Shown: positions 27,433 through 37,166, numbered from the stretch's first letter. The stretch is 64,000 nucleotides of DNA from Rhizobium sp. WYJ-E13 (GCF_018987265.1 NZ_CP076854.1:62001-126000); one strand, 5' to 3'. The notes: generated from the letters alone by a model not told the origin. Translations and numbers: made by a program.

Positions 27433-28326
27433 ATGATATCGCGTGAGGAGCTGCCGAAGAGAGAGGGCGTGGAGCTTTTGGACTGGGCGGGAGTCGATGG
27501 CTCTTGGCCTATGCCGGTGGCAATTTGGGACGCCCCGAAAGGCTTCAACACCTGCACTCGCCCCGACCATCAGCCTTGCCACGTCATTGCCGTGCGTTTG
27601 TCCGGTGCGCTTGTCGAGCGGGTGCGTCCCGACGCCTTTAAGTCCGAGCGCTTGCGGCCACGAGGGTTTTCGGTTCACCCAGCAGGGCGCGAACTCAGGT
27701 TTGTGGCTTCGTCCGCGATACGGTTTGCGCATCTTTACGTAAGCCAGGCTTTTCTTCAGGATATATACGGTAAAACAACGACTTCCGGCTCACCAGACGC
27801 TGCTCTCGTTCGCAGTGACAGGGTGATGTACCTTGATGCCGAAATGAGTAGCCAGCTCGACGCGTATGTCCATCGAGCGTTTCAGCGCAGCGATCCACCG
27901 TCGAAGCTCGAAATGGAAAGTCGTGCTAATCTGATCGCTTTAAGATTGCTGCGATATAAATCAATGGAACCGCTTTCTTCGTCCCAAAGCGAAAGCAATC
28001 TGGCGCCATGGCAATTACGGCGGGTGTGCAACCATCTTGAAGCGAACCTTGATCGTACGGTCCGGCTTACGGAATTGGCGGAATTGATCGGGATCTCCAA
28101 GGAACATCTCTGTCGCGCGTTCCATCTGACTACAGGCAGGCCTCCTCTGAGGTGGCATTTGGAAAAGCGGATCGAGCGCGCTTGTGAACTCCTGGCCAGG
28201 AACCAATCAACACTCACAAGCATCGCGCAGGATGTCGGCTACTCTGGCCAAAGCTCTTTCGGGACAGCATTCAAAGAATTGATGGGGATGACGCCTGATC
28301 AGTATCGACGTTTAAGACAAAACTGA
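27433..28326 (+). CDS. AraC-family transcriptional regulator
   Basis: A 297-residue regulator. The C-terminal 100 residues carry two helix-turn-helix motifs: VRLTELAELIGISKEHLCRA and LTSIAQDVGYSGQSSFGTAF. The N-terminal part is poorly conserved. I take the ATG at 27433, preceded by GGCGGGGG; an in-frame start at 27352 adds 27 residues. It lies after the binding-protein gene within the catabolic island and is a likely activator of its genes. Confidence 0.85.
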   Translation: MISREELPKREGVELLDWAGVDGSWPMPVAIWDAPKGFNTCTRPDHQPCHVIAVRLSGALVERVRPDAFKSERLRPRGFSVHPAGRELRFVASSAIRFAHLYVSQAFLQDIYGKTTTSGSPDAALVRSDRVMYLDAEMSSQLDAYVHRAFQRSDPPSKLEMESRANLIALRLLRYKSMEPLSSSQSESNLAPWQLRRVCNHLEANLDRTVRLTELAELIGISKEHLCRAFHLTTGRPPLRWHLEKRIERACELLARNQSTLTSIAQDVGYSGQSSFGTAFKELMGMTPDQYRRLRQN

Positions 28327-28508
28327 TTGCAAGCCGCCAAGTCGATGAAGATCTCCGCCCAACACATGGAGATTGCAACTGAGATTGTTCCAGACAATGT
28401 CAGCTGGTGAAAATCCTAAGGCATTTGTCATCCGGCCAGAAAAAGCAAACAAGTGGTGTCGCGCGTGCGGGCGTTCGGGCAATCCGGACGATATTACGTC
28501 CGCCTACA
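28327..28508. other. Gap between AraC gene and miniature element
   Basis: These 182 bp hold no gene that I can support. Confidence 0.4.
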
Positions 28509-28704
28509 GGGGTCAGAACAAGATCAGTGCGAAATCGTACGCTTAGGCGGGAAAGTGATGCTGGAGACCGACATTCGTTTCCTAAAATGCGCGCTAAATA
28601 GGATTTCACCCTAAAAGGTCATGTTTCAGCACAGGCCGTAAGTTACGGAAAATCTGCACGAATTCTGTTAGCGTACGATTTCGCACTGATCTTGTTCTGA
28701 CCCC
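28509..28704. mobile_element. Tn3-derived miniature inverted-repeat element (TIME-like)
   Basis: A 196-bp unit without coding capacity, flanked by about 37-bp inverted repeats starting GGGGTCAGAACAAGATCAGT. They differ from the ends of the Tn3 element at 11923-15137 at only one or two positions (GATCAG instead of GAGCAG, and TTAGG or TAACAG at the inner end). This is the layout of Tn3-derived inverted-repeat miniature elements. No 5-bp duplication is visible (CTACA left, AGGAA right). Confidence 0.75.
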
Positions 28705-28737
28705 AGGAACAGGGGAGCATGAGGATTTGTGGGGCGA

Positions 28738-30153
28738 TCACGCGGCGCGGGGTGTTTCGTCGTTCTCATGATTGTCGTTGGCCAGGCCTGGATACCACTG
28801 CCGGAAGGTCGAGTGCAGTGAGCCGTCGAGGGTCTGTGTTCGGGTTTGCAGCAGAAGATGCGCACCGGTCCTGCTCCATTGCATCTGTTGCTTCTTGGCA
28901 AAACGCTTGGAGATAACGGCGTTGACGGTCGCCTCAACGAAGGCCGAGGAGATGCGCTCTCCAGAGCGATAGCGCTCGCCGTAATTGATCAGGCTCGCGC
29001 TGTTGGAGGCAATGTAGGCCTGGAACTCTCCGATCGCCGTCAGGAACTTGCGCATGTTCGGATAGTCCGTCTCGGTTCCTTCCGCATCGAATTGCAGGTC
29101 GGCAATTTCATCCCGGGCACGATAGCTATTGCCATGCCACAGATACCATTTGATCTTGCGCAGAGTTTCGAGCATAGCCTGTCCAGCCTGCTCGTTGTGG
29201 TTTTCGAGCCCCTGGGCGAACTGGCGAAGGACCGTGATGCGCACGGTGATATGGAACCAGTCGAGGACATGCTCGCTCGCCGGTGCGATCATCTCGGCGA
29301 GCGAGCGCACTTCTTCGCCACCGTCGGTGATGAAGGTGATATCCTAATTGGCCTGAACACCCTGCTTCTTGAGGTGATCGAGGATGCGCCGCTGCGGCCT
29401 GCGGTCATAGCCATGGACGAAACCGATGTATCGCGGATCGCCGTCTTCGGGCAGCGAACGGCCGACAATCAGCTCGAAATTCTTCTTCCGGTCGTTGCGG
29501 TCGCGGATGTATCCGCCATCCAGGCCGATGACGATGCGGCCATCCGGAATGGGCAGGTTCATCCAGTCGCGCGGGCAGGCATCCTGCATGAAGGACACCC
29601 GCTCTTCCGTCAGTTCCCGCTCGATCCGGCACGCGGTGCGCAGCGCATGCTGCCGGACTGTGGTGGCGTTGGCGCCGCAATCAATCGGCAGCACGTCGGC
29701 CAGTAGTTCGGCCGCGGCGGCGTAGGGCACGAGTGAGGCCCACCGGGTCTCCAGATAAAGGCGTTCAGGTGCAATGTGGTCAGGGATCAGTTTCCGTAGA
29801 GGTGAGATCGTTGCTGGGCCGTTCCCTCCGGCCGTCCGTGGCAAGCAATAGCGCGGGCTCTTCAGCCGGATGTCGCCGAACAGCGTATGGAAGGTGACGG
29901 GATAACTTCCCTTGCTGCGCAGACGGCAACCATCCAGATCGCGGTTTTCCCTGAGCCACAATTCCACCTGCGTCTCCACCATCGCCTGCTGCAACTTGGC
30001 TAGCAGGGTCTTCGCCTCCGACAATGACAGTCCGAGATCCTCGGCGCCTTTCGTCACCTTCGCCAAATCCGCAACGGTCTCGGTCGCGATCGTCTCGCCG
30101 TCACCATCCATCATCTGCAATACCAACCGCGCCCGCATGTCGTCTTCCCGCAT
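28738..30153 (-). pseudogene. ISKra4-family transposase, interrupted by a stop codon
   Basis: About 470 residues with the ISKra4 hallmarks IVIGLDGGYIRDRN, KKNFELIVGRS, DITFITDGGEEVR and EHVLDWFHITVRITVL. An in-frame TAG at 29344-29346 follows GVQAN; relatives have Gln there (NQ-ITF), so a single C-to-T change explains it. Both halves remain open. The frame also stays open for about 30 codons upstream of the first ATG, so the true N-terminus may be a little longer. Confidence 0.85.
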
Positions 30154-30499
30154 CGAGTTTTCCAGAATGGCCGGAGTGGAAAATCGGATGCTTGCAAAAC
30201 AGCCGTTTCCGCTCTTCGTGCCGGAAACAGTGATATCGAATACGGGTTAGCAATCCGAAAATCATCTGGTAAACCGCCATGACTTCGATCGAGCGTGCCG
30301 CCAATGCCGTCGCCAACATTCTCATTTGGGAGGGTATCGACTATCTTCGAAACAACCGTGGCGACCCTGCGCCGGAAATTCGATCAGGTCACCGGATCCG
30401 GCCGCTCGCGCTCTGCTTTCGGGCATCCGGCGCGATCGCGGTGATGATGCAGCTCTCCTGGCGGCTGATCTTCTTCGACGGATCGCAACAACAGACCGG
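30154..30499. other. Spacer inside the ISKra4-type element
   Basis: These 346 bp lie between the passenger remnant and the transposase. The transposase frame continues into about 30154-30245 without an ATG. I see nothing else supported. Confidence 0.4.
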
Positions 30500-31212
30500 T
30501 TACATCTGCTGGTGCATGAGTATCAGATATTCGCCCTGTTGCAGGCGTTCATTCGTCTTCCGGTGTTCGAAGCGCTCTCCCAGCCAACTTGCGCGCTCCC
30601 TCAGTCTATCCAGTGCCCCGCGCAGTTCCTCCGAGCGGCCGGGATCGTCCAGCGCAGCAAGGGATTTCGTTTCGGCAGCCTCCTGCAAAAACTCCGTCGT
30701 GATCTCCAGGTCGTGCATCGTCTCATAGCCGAAGGCGTTGTCGTGCCGCCACATCCAAGCCTCGGGTCCGCCGCAGTCTTCCTTCGGACAGTCGCAGCCG
30801 CCTCCCATGCATGCCGGATAGTGAGCACCCGGTTTGACTGGCTGGCGCTCCTCCAGCCGGATCTCGTGCTCCCATAGAATGTTGAGGTCGTACTCGTAAA
30901 GGAACCGGCTGCCTTTGCGCAGCTTCAATTCGCCAAGCGTCTTGGCGGGGACCGGGCTCCCGTCTCCCACGAGCCGTACCGCGCGGCGTGAATGATGAAC
31001 TGATAAAGGTGGATGCCTTCCCATCCCATTACGACCTGAAGGACGCCATGAAATTCGCGCAGGCTGATTGTCGAGAGAACCTGGACCCTGCGCCACACCA
31101 TCGGGCTTACGTCTTTCAACCAGATACGGAATTGCAGGCCGAAAACTTCATCCTCAGAGGTCGCCGTGTCCCCGCGAGCTCTCGTTGTTCGTCTTGCCCT
31201 CTTCACGCTCAC
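30500..31212 (-). pseudogene. Plasmid pRiA4b ORF-3 family gene, frameshifted
   Basis: The N-terminal part (FGLQFRIWLKDVSPMVWRRV, VMGWEGIHLYQF) and the C-terminal part (LRKGSRFLYEYDLNILWEHE, DCPKEDCGG) are both typical of the pRiA4b ORF-3 family but lie in different frames. The shift is near 30965-30975, at GYGSW | VGDGS. The function of the family is unknown; it is often carried by plasmids and insertion elements. Here it is inside the ISKra4-type element. Confidence 0.8.
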
Positions 31213-31282
31213 CAGTTCCGTCGAAATTCAATGGCGACGACATACTCCGTTCCGGCCCACCCCACAAATCCTTATGCTCCCC

Positions 31283-31503
31283 ATAATGCTGGGGTCTGCA
31301 AGCCTGCGACTTGTGGTTACTTCAGAGCTGTTTGATTCGGCTGTCGAGCCCACAGCCGGTCATGACGATAAATGAATGAATTTCAAGGTTTAGCAAATTC
31401 AAGATTCGAGCGTCGTAGGTTCGAATCCGTTCAAGAGCTTAAATCATCGCCGAACGGTAATGGAAAGTATGAGCTGTTTCACGCAAGGGCCAAGTTCGGA
31501 GTG
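31283..31503. other. Gap between insertion element and GntR gene
   Basis: These 221 bp show no supported gene. GGTTCGAATCC at about 31422 looks like a tRNA T-loop but no tRNA can be folded around it. Confidence 0.4.
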
Positions 31504-32250
31504 CTACGAAAAGTTCTCCAGCACCGCCATAAACGTATGTCGGTCGCCCTGTCCCTCAGTCAGCCGCACCCGGCCTTCGATGTCCGCGAGGTGATGATCC
31601 ATCAAGTCCTGCGCCTTGCTGAGGTCCTTCGCCTTCAGTGCCGTAACGATCATGCGGTGGTGATCCGCGCCGCAGTCGTCCTTGCGATCCTCCTCGTAGA
31701 GCGACATAACGAGCGAGAGGCGTGCGACGATCTTGGAGAGCATTTCGGTCAGCACCGGGTTGCCAGCGAGATCGGCCAGCACGATGTGGAATTTACCCGA
31801 CAGGACCGTCTTCGATTTCTCGTCGCCGTGATGATGGATGTGTTCTTCCTCGTCCGTCAGCTTCTGCAATGCGTCGAGCTGGTCTGTCGTTGCGCGGAGG
31901 ATGACGAGTTCGAGCAGCATCCGTTCCAGCTTCCGGCGCGCCTCGAAGAGGTTCTTGGCCTGCTCGATGCTCGGTTCGGCGACGAAGGTGCCGCGGTTGC
32001 GCTTGCGTTCCAGCAGATGGTCGCTCTCAAGCACGCCGAGTGCGCCGCGGACGACGGTGCGGCTTACGCCGAAATGCTCGGCGATCGCCTCTTCAAGGAT
32101 CTTGGTGCCTGGCTTGAGCGCGCCTTCGCCGATCGCCGCTGCCAGCGTGTTGCGGATGCGTTCGGATACGTCGTCATTGTCGACGGTGTCCGCCGTGCCA
32201 TTGGCGGTCGTGGACGGTTTCAGGCTTTGACGGCGCATCTTCTTCATCAT
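31504..32250 (-). CDS. GntR-family regulator, FCD domain
   Basis: A 248-residue FadR-subfamily repressor. The winged helix is in residues 25-95 (ILEEAIAEHFGVSRTVVRGA, then LERKRNRGTFVAEPS), and the C-terminal FCD helical domain has metal-ligand-like histidines (HIVLADLAGN, CGADHHRMI, DLMDHHL). It follows the TIM-barrel and amino-acid transporter genes on the same strand and probably controls them and the divergent polyamine-type operon. The second ATG (32247) is slightly better spaced from GGAG. Confidence 0.88.
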   Translation of the reverse strand: MMKKMRRQSLKPSTTANGTADTVDNDDVSERIRNTLAAAIGEGALKPGTKILEEAIAEHFGVSRTVVRGALGVLESDHLLERKRNRGTFVAEPSIEQAKNLFEARRKLERMLLELVILRATTDQLDALQKLTDEEEHIHHHGDEKSKTVLSGKFHIVLADLAGNPVLTEMLSKIVARLSLVMSLYEEDRKDDCGADHHRMIVTALKAKDLSKAQDLMDHHLADIEGRVRLTEGQGDRHTFMAVLENFS

Positions 32251-32412
32251 TTCTCTCCAGGCTCGGCAACAGCCTCTGCGTCAGACCGGACGCCGCGAGA
32301 TATCCGATATCTGCACGCTGTAATTTTTTCCATAAGAAAGTTTGTACGCAACTCGATGTTTCCACCGTGGGCTGGCGAGATCGGGCGGCCGAAGCCGCCG
32401 TTATTCGGCCCG

Positions 32413-33543
32413 TTAGGCCGCCCTTCGCTCCGACACTGCCGAATTCAGTGCGATGCCTTGGTCCTTGCAGATGGTCTCGATGTGCCGTGCCGACTGCTTA
32501 ATAAAGACGATCGCCTCGTCGAAGCCGTAGGACTGGTGCTCGTAGGTCGGATAGCCGTACTGGCTGGCTTCGTAGGTCTCCCAGTCCGGAACCGCGCCGG
32601 ACGCGACGCGCTTTTCGTAGCCATCGACCAGCGCCATGTAGGCGTCGAGTTCTTCGGCCGTGAGATCGGGATGGCCGGCGCGCCAGATCGGATCGTCGAT
32701 CTGGATGCACTGGCGTGGGTTGGCCTTGCGCGGCTTGTCGGCGACGGAGGCTGCGACCTCCAGCGAGAGGTTGAGCGCGGGGTTTGCCTCGGCGAGGATC
32801 GGCAAGATCGTCTCGAAATCGACGATGCCGCCGCCGACCGGGCGGGTCTGGAAATCGAGGCCGCCGGGCGCGCGGCCGACGTAGGCGTCCTTTATGTGCG
32901 TCTGGCGAACGAAAGGCGCGAGGCGTTTCGCCGCAAAGACCGGATGCTCGGCCCGCTGCAGGCCATTGGCCGTGTCGAAGACGGCGCCGACGCAATCGGC
33001 GCCGACCTTCTCGATCAGCCGCAGGATTTCGAAGGAGGTGATCTCGTCATGGGTCTCGATATTCAGATGCGCGCCATGCGCACGGGCAACGGGCGCAAGC
33101 TTCTGCAGCACCTTCTCGATGCCGATCAACTGGTCTTCCCAGGTGATGTCGGTGCGGAAGCGGTCATTGGCGAGACGGCCGCAATATTCGGACTTGAAGT
33201 TGCCGGGCGCGACCCAGAGCTCGAAGCAGCCGATAGCGGCGCTCGCCTCGATCATCCGCGTGAATCCGGCAATAATGTCCCCGTTACCGGCCGCTCTCAG
33301 GGCGGGTTCCTCGGCGCTGCAGTAAGGGTTGATCTTGCCAACCCCGCTTTCGAGGTAAAGGCCGAGCTCATCTGCCTTCGCCCTGATGTCACGCAGCTCA
33401 CCCAAGTCGAGCGTCGGGCTCATGTCCAGCGCGGTGGAGAAGAAGATGCCTGAAAGGCCCAGTTCCTTGACGTGGTCGAGGCTACCGAGCGGGCCGCGCT
33501 TCTTCGATTCCGGCAGTTTGATGTTGTCGATGCCAAGCTTCAT
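32413..33543 (-). CDS. Sugar phosphate isomerase/epimerase-like TIM-barrel protein
   Basis: A 376-residue AP-endonuclease-2-type TIM barrel (xylose isomerase-like superfamily). Barrel strands carry LNIETHDEITSFE with a Glu/His pair, VGAVFDTANGL and RQTHIKDAYVGR, the expected metal-binding positions. Substrate unknown; family members isomerise or epimerise sugars, inositols or hydroxypyruvate-like compounds. It lies 68 bp after the ABC permease gene on the same strand, so the imported compound is a candidate substrate. Confidence 0.8.
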   Translation of the reverse strand: MKLGIDNIKLPESKKRGPLGSLDHVKELGLSGIFFSTALDMSPTLDLGELRDIRAKADELGLYLESGVGKINPYCSAEEPALRAAGNGDIIAGFTRMIEASAAIGCFELWVAPGNFKSEYCGRLANDRFRTDITWEDQLIGIEKVLQKLAPVARAHGAHLNIETHDEITSFEILRLIEKVGADCVGAVFDTANGLQRAEHPVFAAKRLAPFVRQTHIKDAYVGRAPGGLDFQTRPVGGGIVDFETILPILAEANPALNLSLEVAASVADKPRKANPRQCIQIDDPIWRAGHPDLTAEELDAYMALVDGYEKRVASGAVPDWETYEASQYGYPTYEHQSYGFDEAIVFIKQSARHIETICKDQGIALNSAVSERRAA

Positions 33544-33611
33544 TGTGTGCTCCTTGTCGTTTCCTGACAGGCGCCGCTGCTCTGGCGACGCCCTTTATTG
33601 TTGATCTATCC

Positions 33612-34487
33612 TCAACCGCGTTTCGCCGTGCGGGATCTGTCGGCGCCGCTGCGGTATTTCGGCTGGAGGCTCTTTTCGAGATAGTGCTGGCCGATCGACG
33701 CGATCGTCGTAATCGCGAGGTACCAGATGGAGGCGACGAACAGCAGTTCGATCACCAGGAAGTTGCGGGCGTAGATAACCTGCGCCTGCGTCAGCAAGTC
33801 CTGCATGCCGATGACGGAGACGATGGCGCTGGCCTTCAGCATGCCGATCGCCTGGTTGCCGGTCGGGGGCACGATAAGGCGCGCCGCCTGCGGCAGGATG
33901 ACGGTGCGGAATGTTTGCCGGGGCTTCAGTCCGAGTGCTGTCGCCGCCTCCCGCTGTCCACGGTCGATGGCAAGCAGGCCACTGCGGATGATTTCAGACA
34001 TGTTGGCGGCCTCGTGCAGCCCGAGGGCCAGGAAGCCCGCCAGCGCCGGTGTGACGAGATCGTTGATCGAGATGCTGTAGTGGCCCACCCCGACCTGCGG
34101 AATGAAGAGCGCGATATTGAACCAGAGGAAGATCTGGACGATCAGCGGCACGCCGCGAAACCACCAGACGAAGCCTGCGGCAATCGCCTTCAGAACGATG
34201 TTCGTCGACGTTGCCATGACGGCGAGCGGGCAGCCGAGGCCGATGCCGAAGATCATGGCGCCGGCCGTCAGTTCCAGCGTCAGCAGCACGCCGCGCAGGA
34301 TCTGGGGGTGCACGAGATAGCGAGGGATTTCGGACCATTGCACGCTCTGGCTTTGCGCGACGACGCTGCCGAGGAGCACCAGCGCGAGGATCGCGCTGGC
34401 ACCAGTTGCGAACTGTCCCCACTTGATCGACCGCATGGCCGGTGGCGGCAGGCTCATTGTCGTTGTCTGTGCGGAGAACAGTGTCAT
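33612..34487 (-). CDS. Amino-acid-type ABC transporter permease (HisM/GlnP family)
   Basis: A 291-residue inner-membrane permease with about five hydrophobic segments. The family EAA loop reads EAATALGLKPRQTFRTVILPQA (about residues 185-206) and GVLLTLELTAGAMIFG is the typical TM1 start. ATG at 34487, 6 bp after the binding-protein stop, with GGAG upstream. Only one permease is encoded and no ATPase is adjacent on this strand. Confidence 0.88.
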   Translation of the reverse strand: MTLFSAQTTTMSLPPPAMRSIKWGQFATGASAILALVLLGSVVAQSQSVQWSEIPRYLVHPQILRGVLLTLELTAGAMIFGIGLGCPLAVMATSTNIVLKAIAAGFVWWFRGVPLIVQIFLWFNIALFIPQVGVGHYSISINDLVTPALAGFLALGLHEAANMSEIIRSGLLAIDRGQREAATALGLKPRQTFRTVILPQAARLIVPPTGNQAIGMLKASAIVSVIGMQDLLTQAQVIYARNFLVIELLFVASIWYLAITTIASIGQHYLEKSLQPKYRSGADRSRTAKRG

Positions 34488-34492
34488 GAGGT

Positions 34493-35422
34493 TTACTCCG
34501 CAGGCATGCTGGCGGCGTCGTTGACCTTGACGGTCTTCACCGCGAGCGGGCCGAGGCTCCACTTCTTCATGATCGTCTCGTAGGCGCCGCTGTCGACCAT
34601 CTGCTGCAGGGCGGCGGCGACGGTGTCGCGGAGTTCCGGATTGTCCTTCGATATCAGCATACCGAGATAGCCGACAGCGAGGCGGATTTCGGGAAGCGCC
34701 TGCAGGCCCTTGCCGTTGCCGGTCTGGTGCTCGGTCGTATAGACGCTGGTCGCATAGCCGTTGACGGTGGCATCGGCGCGACCGGTGCGCACGGCCTGCA
34801 GCACGTCCGGCATCTTCGGGATCGCCATGATGTCAATCGGCGTCTTGCACTTCGCCGAAGCGGCCTCGACCATCTTGCCCTGGAAGGTACCGACCGGAAC
34901 GGCAACCTTCTTGCCGCAGAGGTCTTCCATGCTTTTGATGCCGAGCGGGTTGTCCTTGATCGTCATGATCGTCGTGGCGTCATACATATAGTCGATGACA
35001 TCTACCTGCTTTTCCAGTTCGACGTCGTCGTTGATGCCAGAGATCGTCATGTCGAACCGCTTGGACAGGATTGCGGGAACGATGGCGGCGCCGGCGCCGA
35101 CATCCGTCATCTGGACGTCGAGGCCGAGGATAACACCGAGGGCCGCGGCGATATCGGCGTCGATGCCCACGAGCTTGCCGTCATCGTCATGGAAACTGAT
35201 CGGCGGGGTCAGATCCGTTGCCACCTTCAGCGTGCCGGATGCCTTGATCGACGCGGGAAGGCCGTCTACCAGCTTCGGTGTCAGCACCACTCCGGGGAGC
35301 TTTGCAACGTCAGTCGCTTCCATCTTCTCGGCCGCGCTCTCTGCGGCGTGGCCGGAGAGCGCCATGAGAGTGACGAGCGCGGTGGCGATGCCGGCCTTCA
35401 GGATTGTCTGCACGTTCTTCAT
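34493..35422 (-). CDS. Amino-acid-type ABC transporter substrate-binding protein
   Basis: A 309-residue periplasmic type II binding protein (SBP_bac_3). It has a signal peptide (MKNVQTILKAGIATALVTLM, cleavage after SGHAA) and the core motifs LKVATDLTPPISFHDDDGKL, GIDADIAAALG and RFDMTISGI. Start at 35422, with AAGGGGA upstream. First gene of the minus-strand set with the permease, TIM-barrel protein and GntR regulator. Confidence 0.9.
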   Translation of the reverse strand: MKNVQTILKAGIATALVTLMALSGHAAESAAEKMEATDVAKLPGVVLTPKLVDGLPASIKASGTLKVATDLTPPISFHDDDGKLVGIDADIAAALGVILGLDVQMTDVGAGAAIVPAILSKRFDMTISGINDDVELEKQVDVIDYMYDATTIMTIKDNPLGIKSMEDLCGKKVAVPVGTFQGKMVEAASAKCKTPIDIMAIPKMPDVLQAVRTGRADATVNGYATSVYTTEHQTGNGKGLQALPEIRLAVGYLGMLISKDNPELRDTVAAALQQMVDSGAYETIMKKWSLGPLAVKTVKVNDAASMPAE

Positions 35423-35998
35423 GGGATCCCCTTTTTCGATTTTGCCATGCATGAATTCTCTGGGATCTTCCAAGCAATCACTGTGCCAGTTTCACCTTCG
35501 CGGCATCAAGCGATTGAATATGAACGAATAAATCTTCCTCATCGTTTGTCCGAATAAAGTTTCGCATATTATTTCGCATACTTGTTCGAAATAACAATGA
35601 TTAAAAAATCGCCCTTGCGTCGATTTTCTGGGCGAAAACTGCCTCAAGTCTCGCCTTTTCCCTCATCCCCATTCTTCTCACGATGCTGGTGGCCGGGGAA
35701 ATTGCCTGTTTCTCGCCAGACGCTGGAGATATCCGGCCGATAAATGTGCAGAATTCTGCACGACATCGAACCTTAATGGCAAAACTTTAGACAAATAATC
35801 TTCCGCAATAAATGCCGGAAGTTCATGATAAGAAAGTTTCGAAACTTTATAAATCATAAAAAGCAACTTTTAATCAGTGACTTGAGTTTGTCTCGATCAA
35901 CGGACTCCGAATCTGGCACGGCCCTTGCAATTCCCTTTTCATGAACATGCTCCGGCGTCGGAGCGCTCATTGCCACCACGCAGGATCAGGGAAGCGAC
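35423..35998. promoter_or_regulatory. Long AT-rich divergent region between two transport operons
   Basis: These 576 bp are clearly more AT-rich than the flanking genes, especially 35520-35620 and 35760-35880, and hold the promoters of two divergent ABC operons. The element TAAGAAAGTTTC-GAAACTTTATAAA at about 35828-35853 contains the inverted pair AAAGTTTC/GAAACTTT and is a plausible operator, perhaps for the GntR regulator. No gene seen. Confidence 0.5.
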
Positions 35999-37111
35999 AT
36001 GCTGGACATCGCAAAGACTAACGATCGCAAGCGGCTCAGTGTTCGGGGCGTCACCCATAGCTATGGCGGGCAGAATGCCGTCAGCGACATATCCTTCGAT
36101 ATCGAGGCCGGCGAGATCGTTGCGCTTCTGGGGCCGAGCGGCTGCGGCAAGTCGACGGTGCTGAGGGCGATCGCCGGCCTCATTCAGCCGAAGGCAGGCA
36201 GGATCGTGCTGGGCGACGACGACCTTGCCAATGTCTCTGCCCGTGCACGCGGCATCGGCATGGTCTTCCAGAACTATGCCCTGTTCCCGCATCTGACCGT
36301 CGCGGAAAACATCGCCTATCCGCTCGCCTGCCAAAAGGTGTCGCGCGCGGAACGAAACGCTCGGGTCGAGGAGATGCTCTCGCTCGTCCGCCTCGATGGT
36401 TATGGCAACCGCCTGCCGCGCGAGCTCTCCGGAGGCCAGCAGCAGCGTGTCGCCGTCGCCCGCGCCATCGCCGGTCGTCCGTCGCTGCTGCTTCTCGACG
36501 AACCCTTCGGCGCTCTCGACCGGGCGCTGCGCTTCGACCTGGAGGTCGAACTCCTTCATCTGCAGAAGACGCTCGGCATCACCACGCTGATCGTCACCCA
36601 CGACCAGGAGGAGGCCCAGAGCCTCGCCAGCCGTCTGGTGCTGATGAACAAGGGCAATGTCGAGCAGATCGACACGCCGATGGCCGTCTACGACCGGCCG
36701 AAGACCCTGTTCGTCAACACCTTCATCGGCCAGACCAACGTTCTCCAGGGCACTGTTGCCGAACTCGGCGAAGGCAGCACGGTCATCGCTCTGAAGAGCG
36801 GCGGAAACCTCGTCCTGCCGCGCCGCCTGAGCTTCACCACGGGCTCGGATGTCACCATCACCTTCCGGCCCGAAGAGGTCCGCCTGATGACGCAGCCGGG
36901 CGTGAATGCGCCCGCCGTGCGTGTCACCGTTTCCGTGCCGCTCGGCCCGACGCTGATCCACGACCTCGTGCTCGATGACGGTACTAGCCTGCGCGCCTCC
37001 GAGGTTCGCGGTCCCGGCACGGCCATTCCCGATATCGGTGCCCAACTTTTCGCAGAGATCGACACCCGCAGGTGTCACGCATTTCCGGCCGAACCGGAAA
37101 GCATCCAGTGA
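35999..37111 (+). CDS. Spermidine/putrescine-type ABC transporter ATPase (PotA family)
   Basis: A 370-residue ATPase: Walker A GPSGCGKST (about residues 46-54), Q-loop MVFQNYALFPHLTV, signature LSGGQQQRVAVARA, Walker B LLLLDEPFGALD, H-loop VTHDQEEA, then a C-terminal TOBE-type regulatory domain from about residue 270. Starts the plus-strand operon of binding protein, two permeases, M24 protein and flavin reductase. It may also serve the orphan permease on the other strand, but that is speculative. Confidence 0.92.
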   Translation: MLDIAKTNDRKRLSVRGVTHSYGGQNAVSDISFDIEAGEIVALLGPSGCGKSTVLRAIAGLIQPKAGRIVLGDDDLANVSARARGIGMVFQNYALFPHLTVAENIAYPLACQKVSRAERNARVEEMLSLVRLDGYGNRLPRELSGGQQQRVAVARAIAGRPSLLLLDEPFGALDRALRFDLEVELLHLQKTLGITTLIVTHDQEEAQSLASRLVLMNKGNVEQIDTPMAVYDRPKTLFVNTFIGQTNVLQGTVAELGEGSTVIALKSGGNLVLPRRLSFTTGSDVTITFRPEEVRLMTQPGVNAPAVRVTVSVPLGPTLIHDLVLDDGTSLRASEVRGPGTAIPDIGAQLFAEIDTRRCHAFPAEPESIQ

Positions 37112-37166
37112 ATACCCCCTTTGAATGCCCAGAGAATGAACAACGACAACCAACAGAGGTGACAGC

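Larger units (their letters stand above)
28712..31282. mobile_element. ISKra4-type insertion element with passenger gene
   Basis: A 2571-bp unit with near-perfect 23-bp terminal inverted repeats: GGGGAGCATGAGGATTTGTG on the left and, on the complementary strand at 31282, GGGGAGCATAAGGATTTGTG. Inside are a dead ISKra4-family transposase gene and a dead pRiA4b ORF-3 gene, both on the minus strand. It begins 7 bp from the end of the miniature element. No flanking duplication is evident. Confidence 0.75.

Noticed and set aside
31415-31445. tRNA-like T-arm sequence GGTTCGAATCC, with looser look-alikes near 42048 and 44450 followed by TCAAGAGC
   Set aside because: No acceptor, D or anticodon stems can be drawn, and the three stretches are only weakly similar. 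Possibly a minor repeat, not a tRNA or attachment site.
31372-33453. A 693-codon open frame on the plus strand
   Set aside because: It runs antisense through the GntR and TIM-barrel genes, whose products are clear family members. High G+C produces long antisense frames; the translation matches nothing and is compositionally odd.
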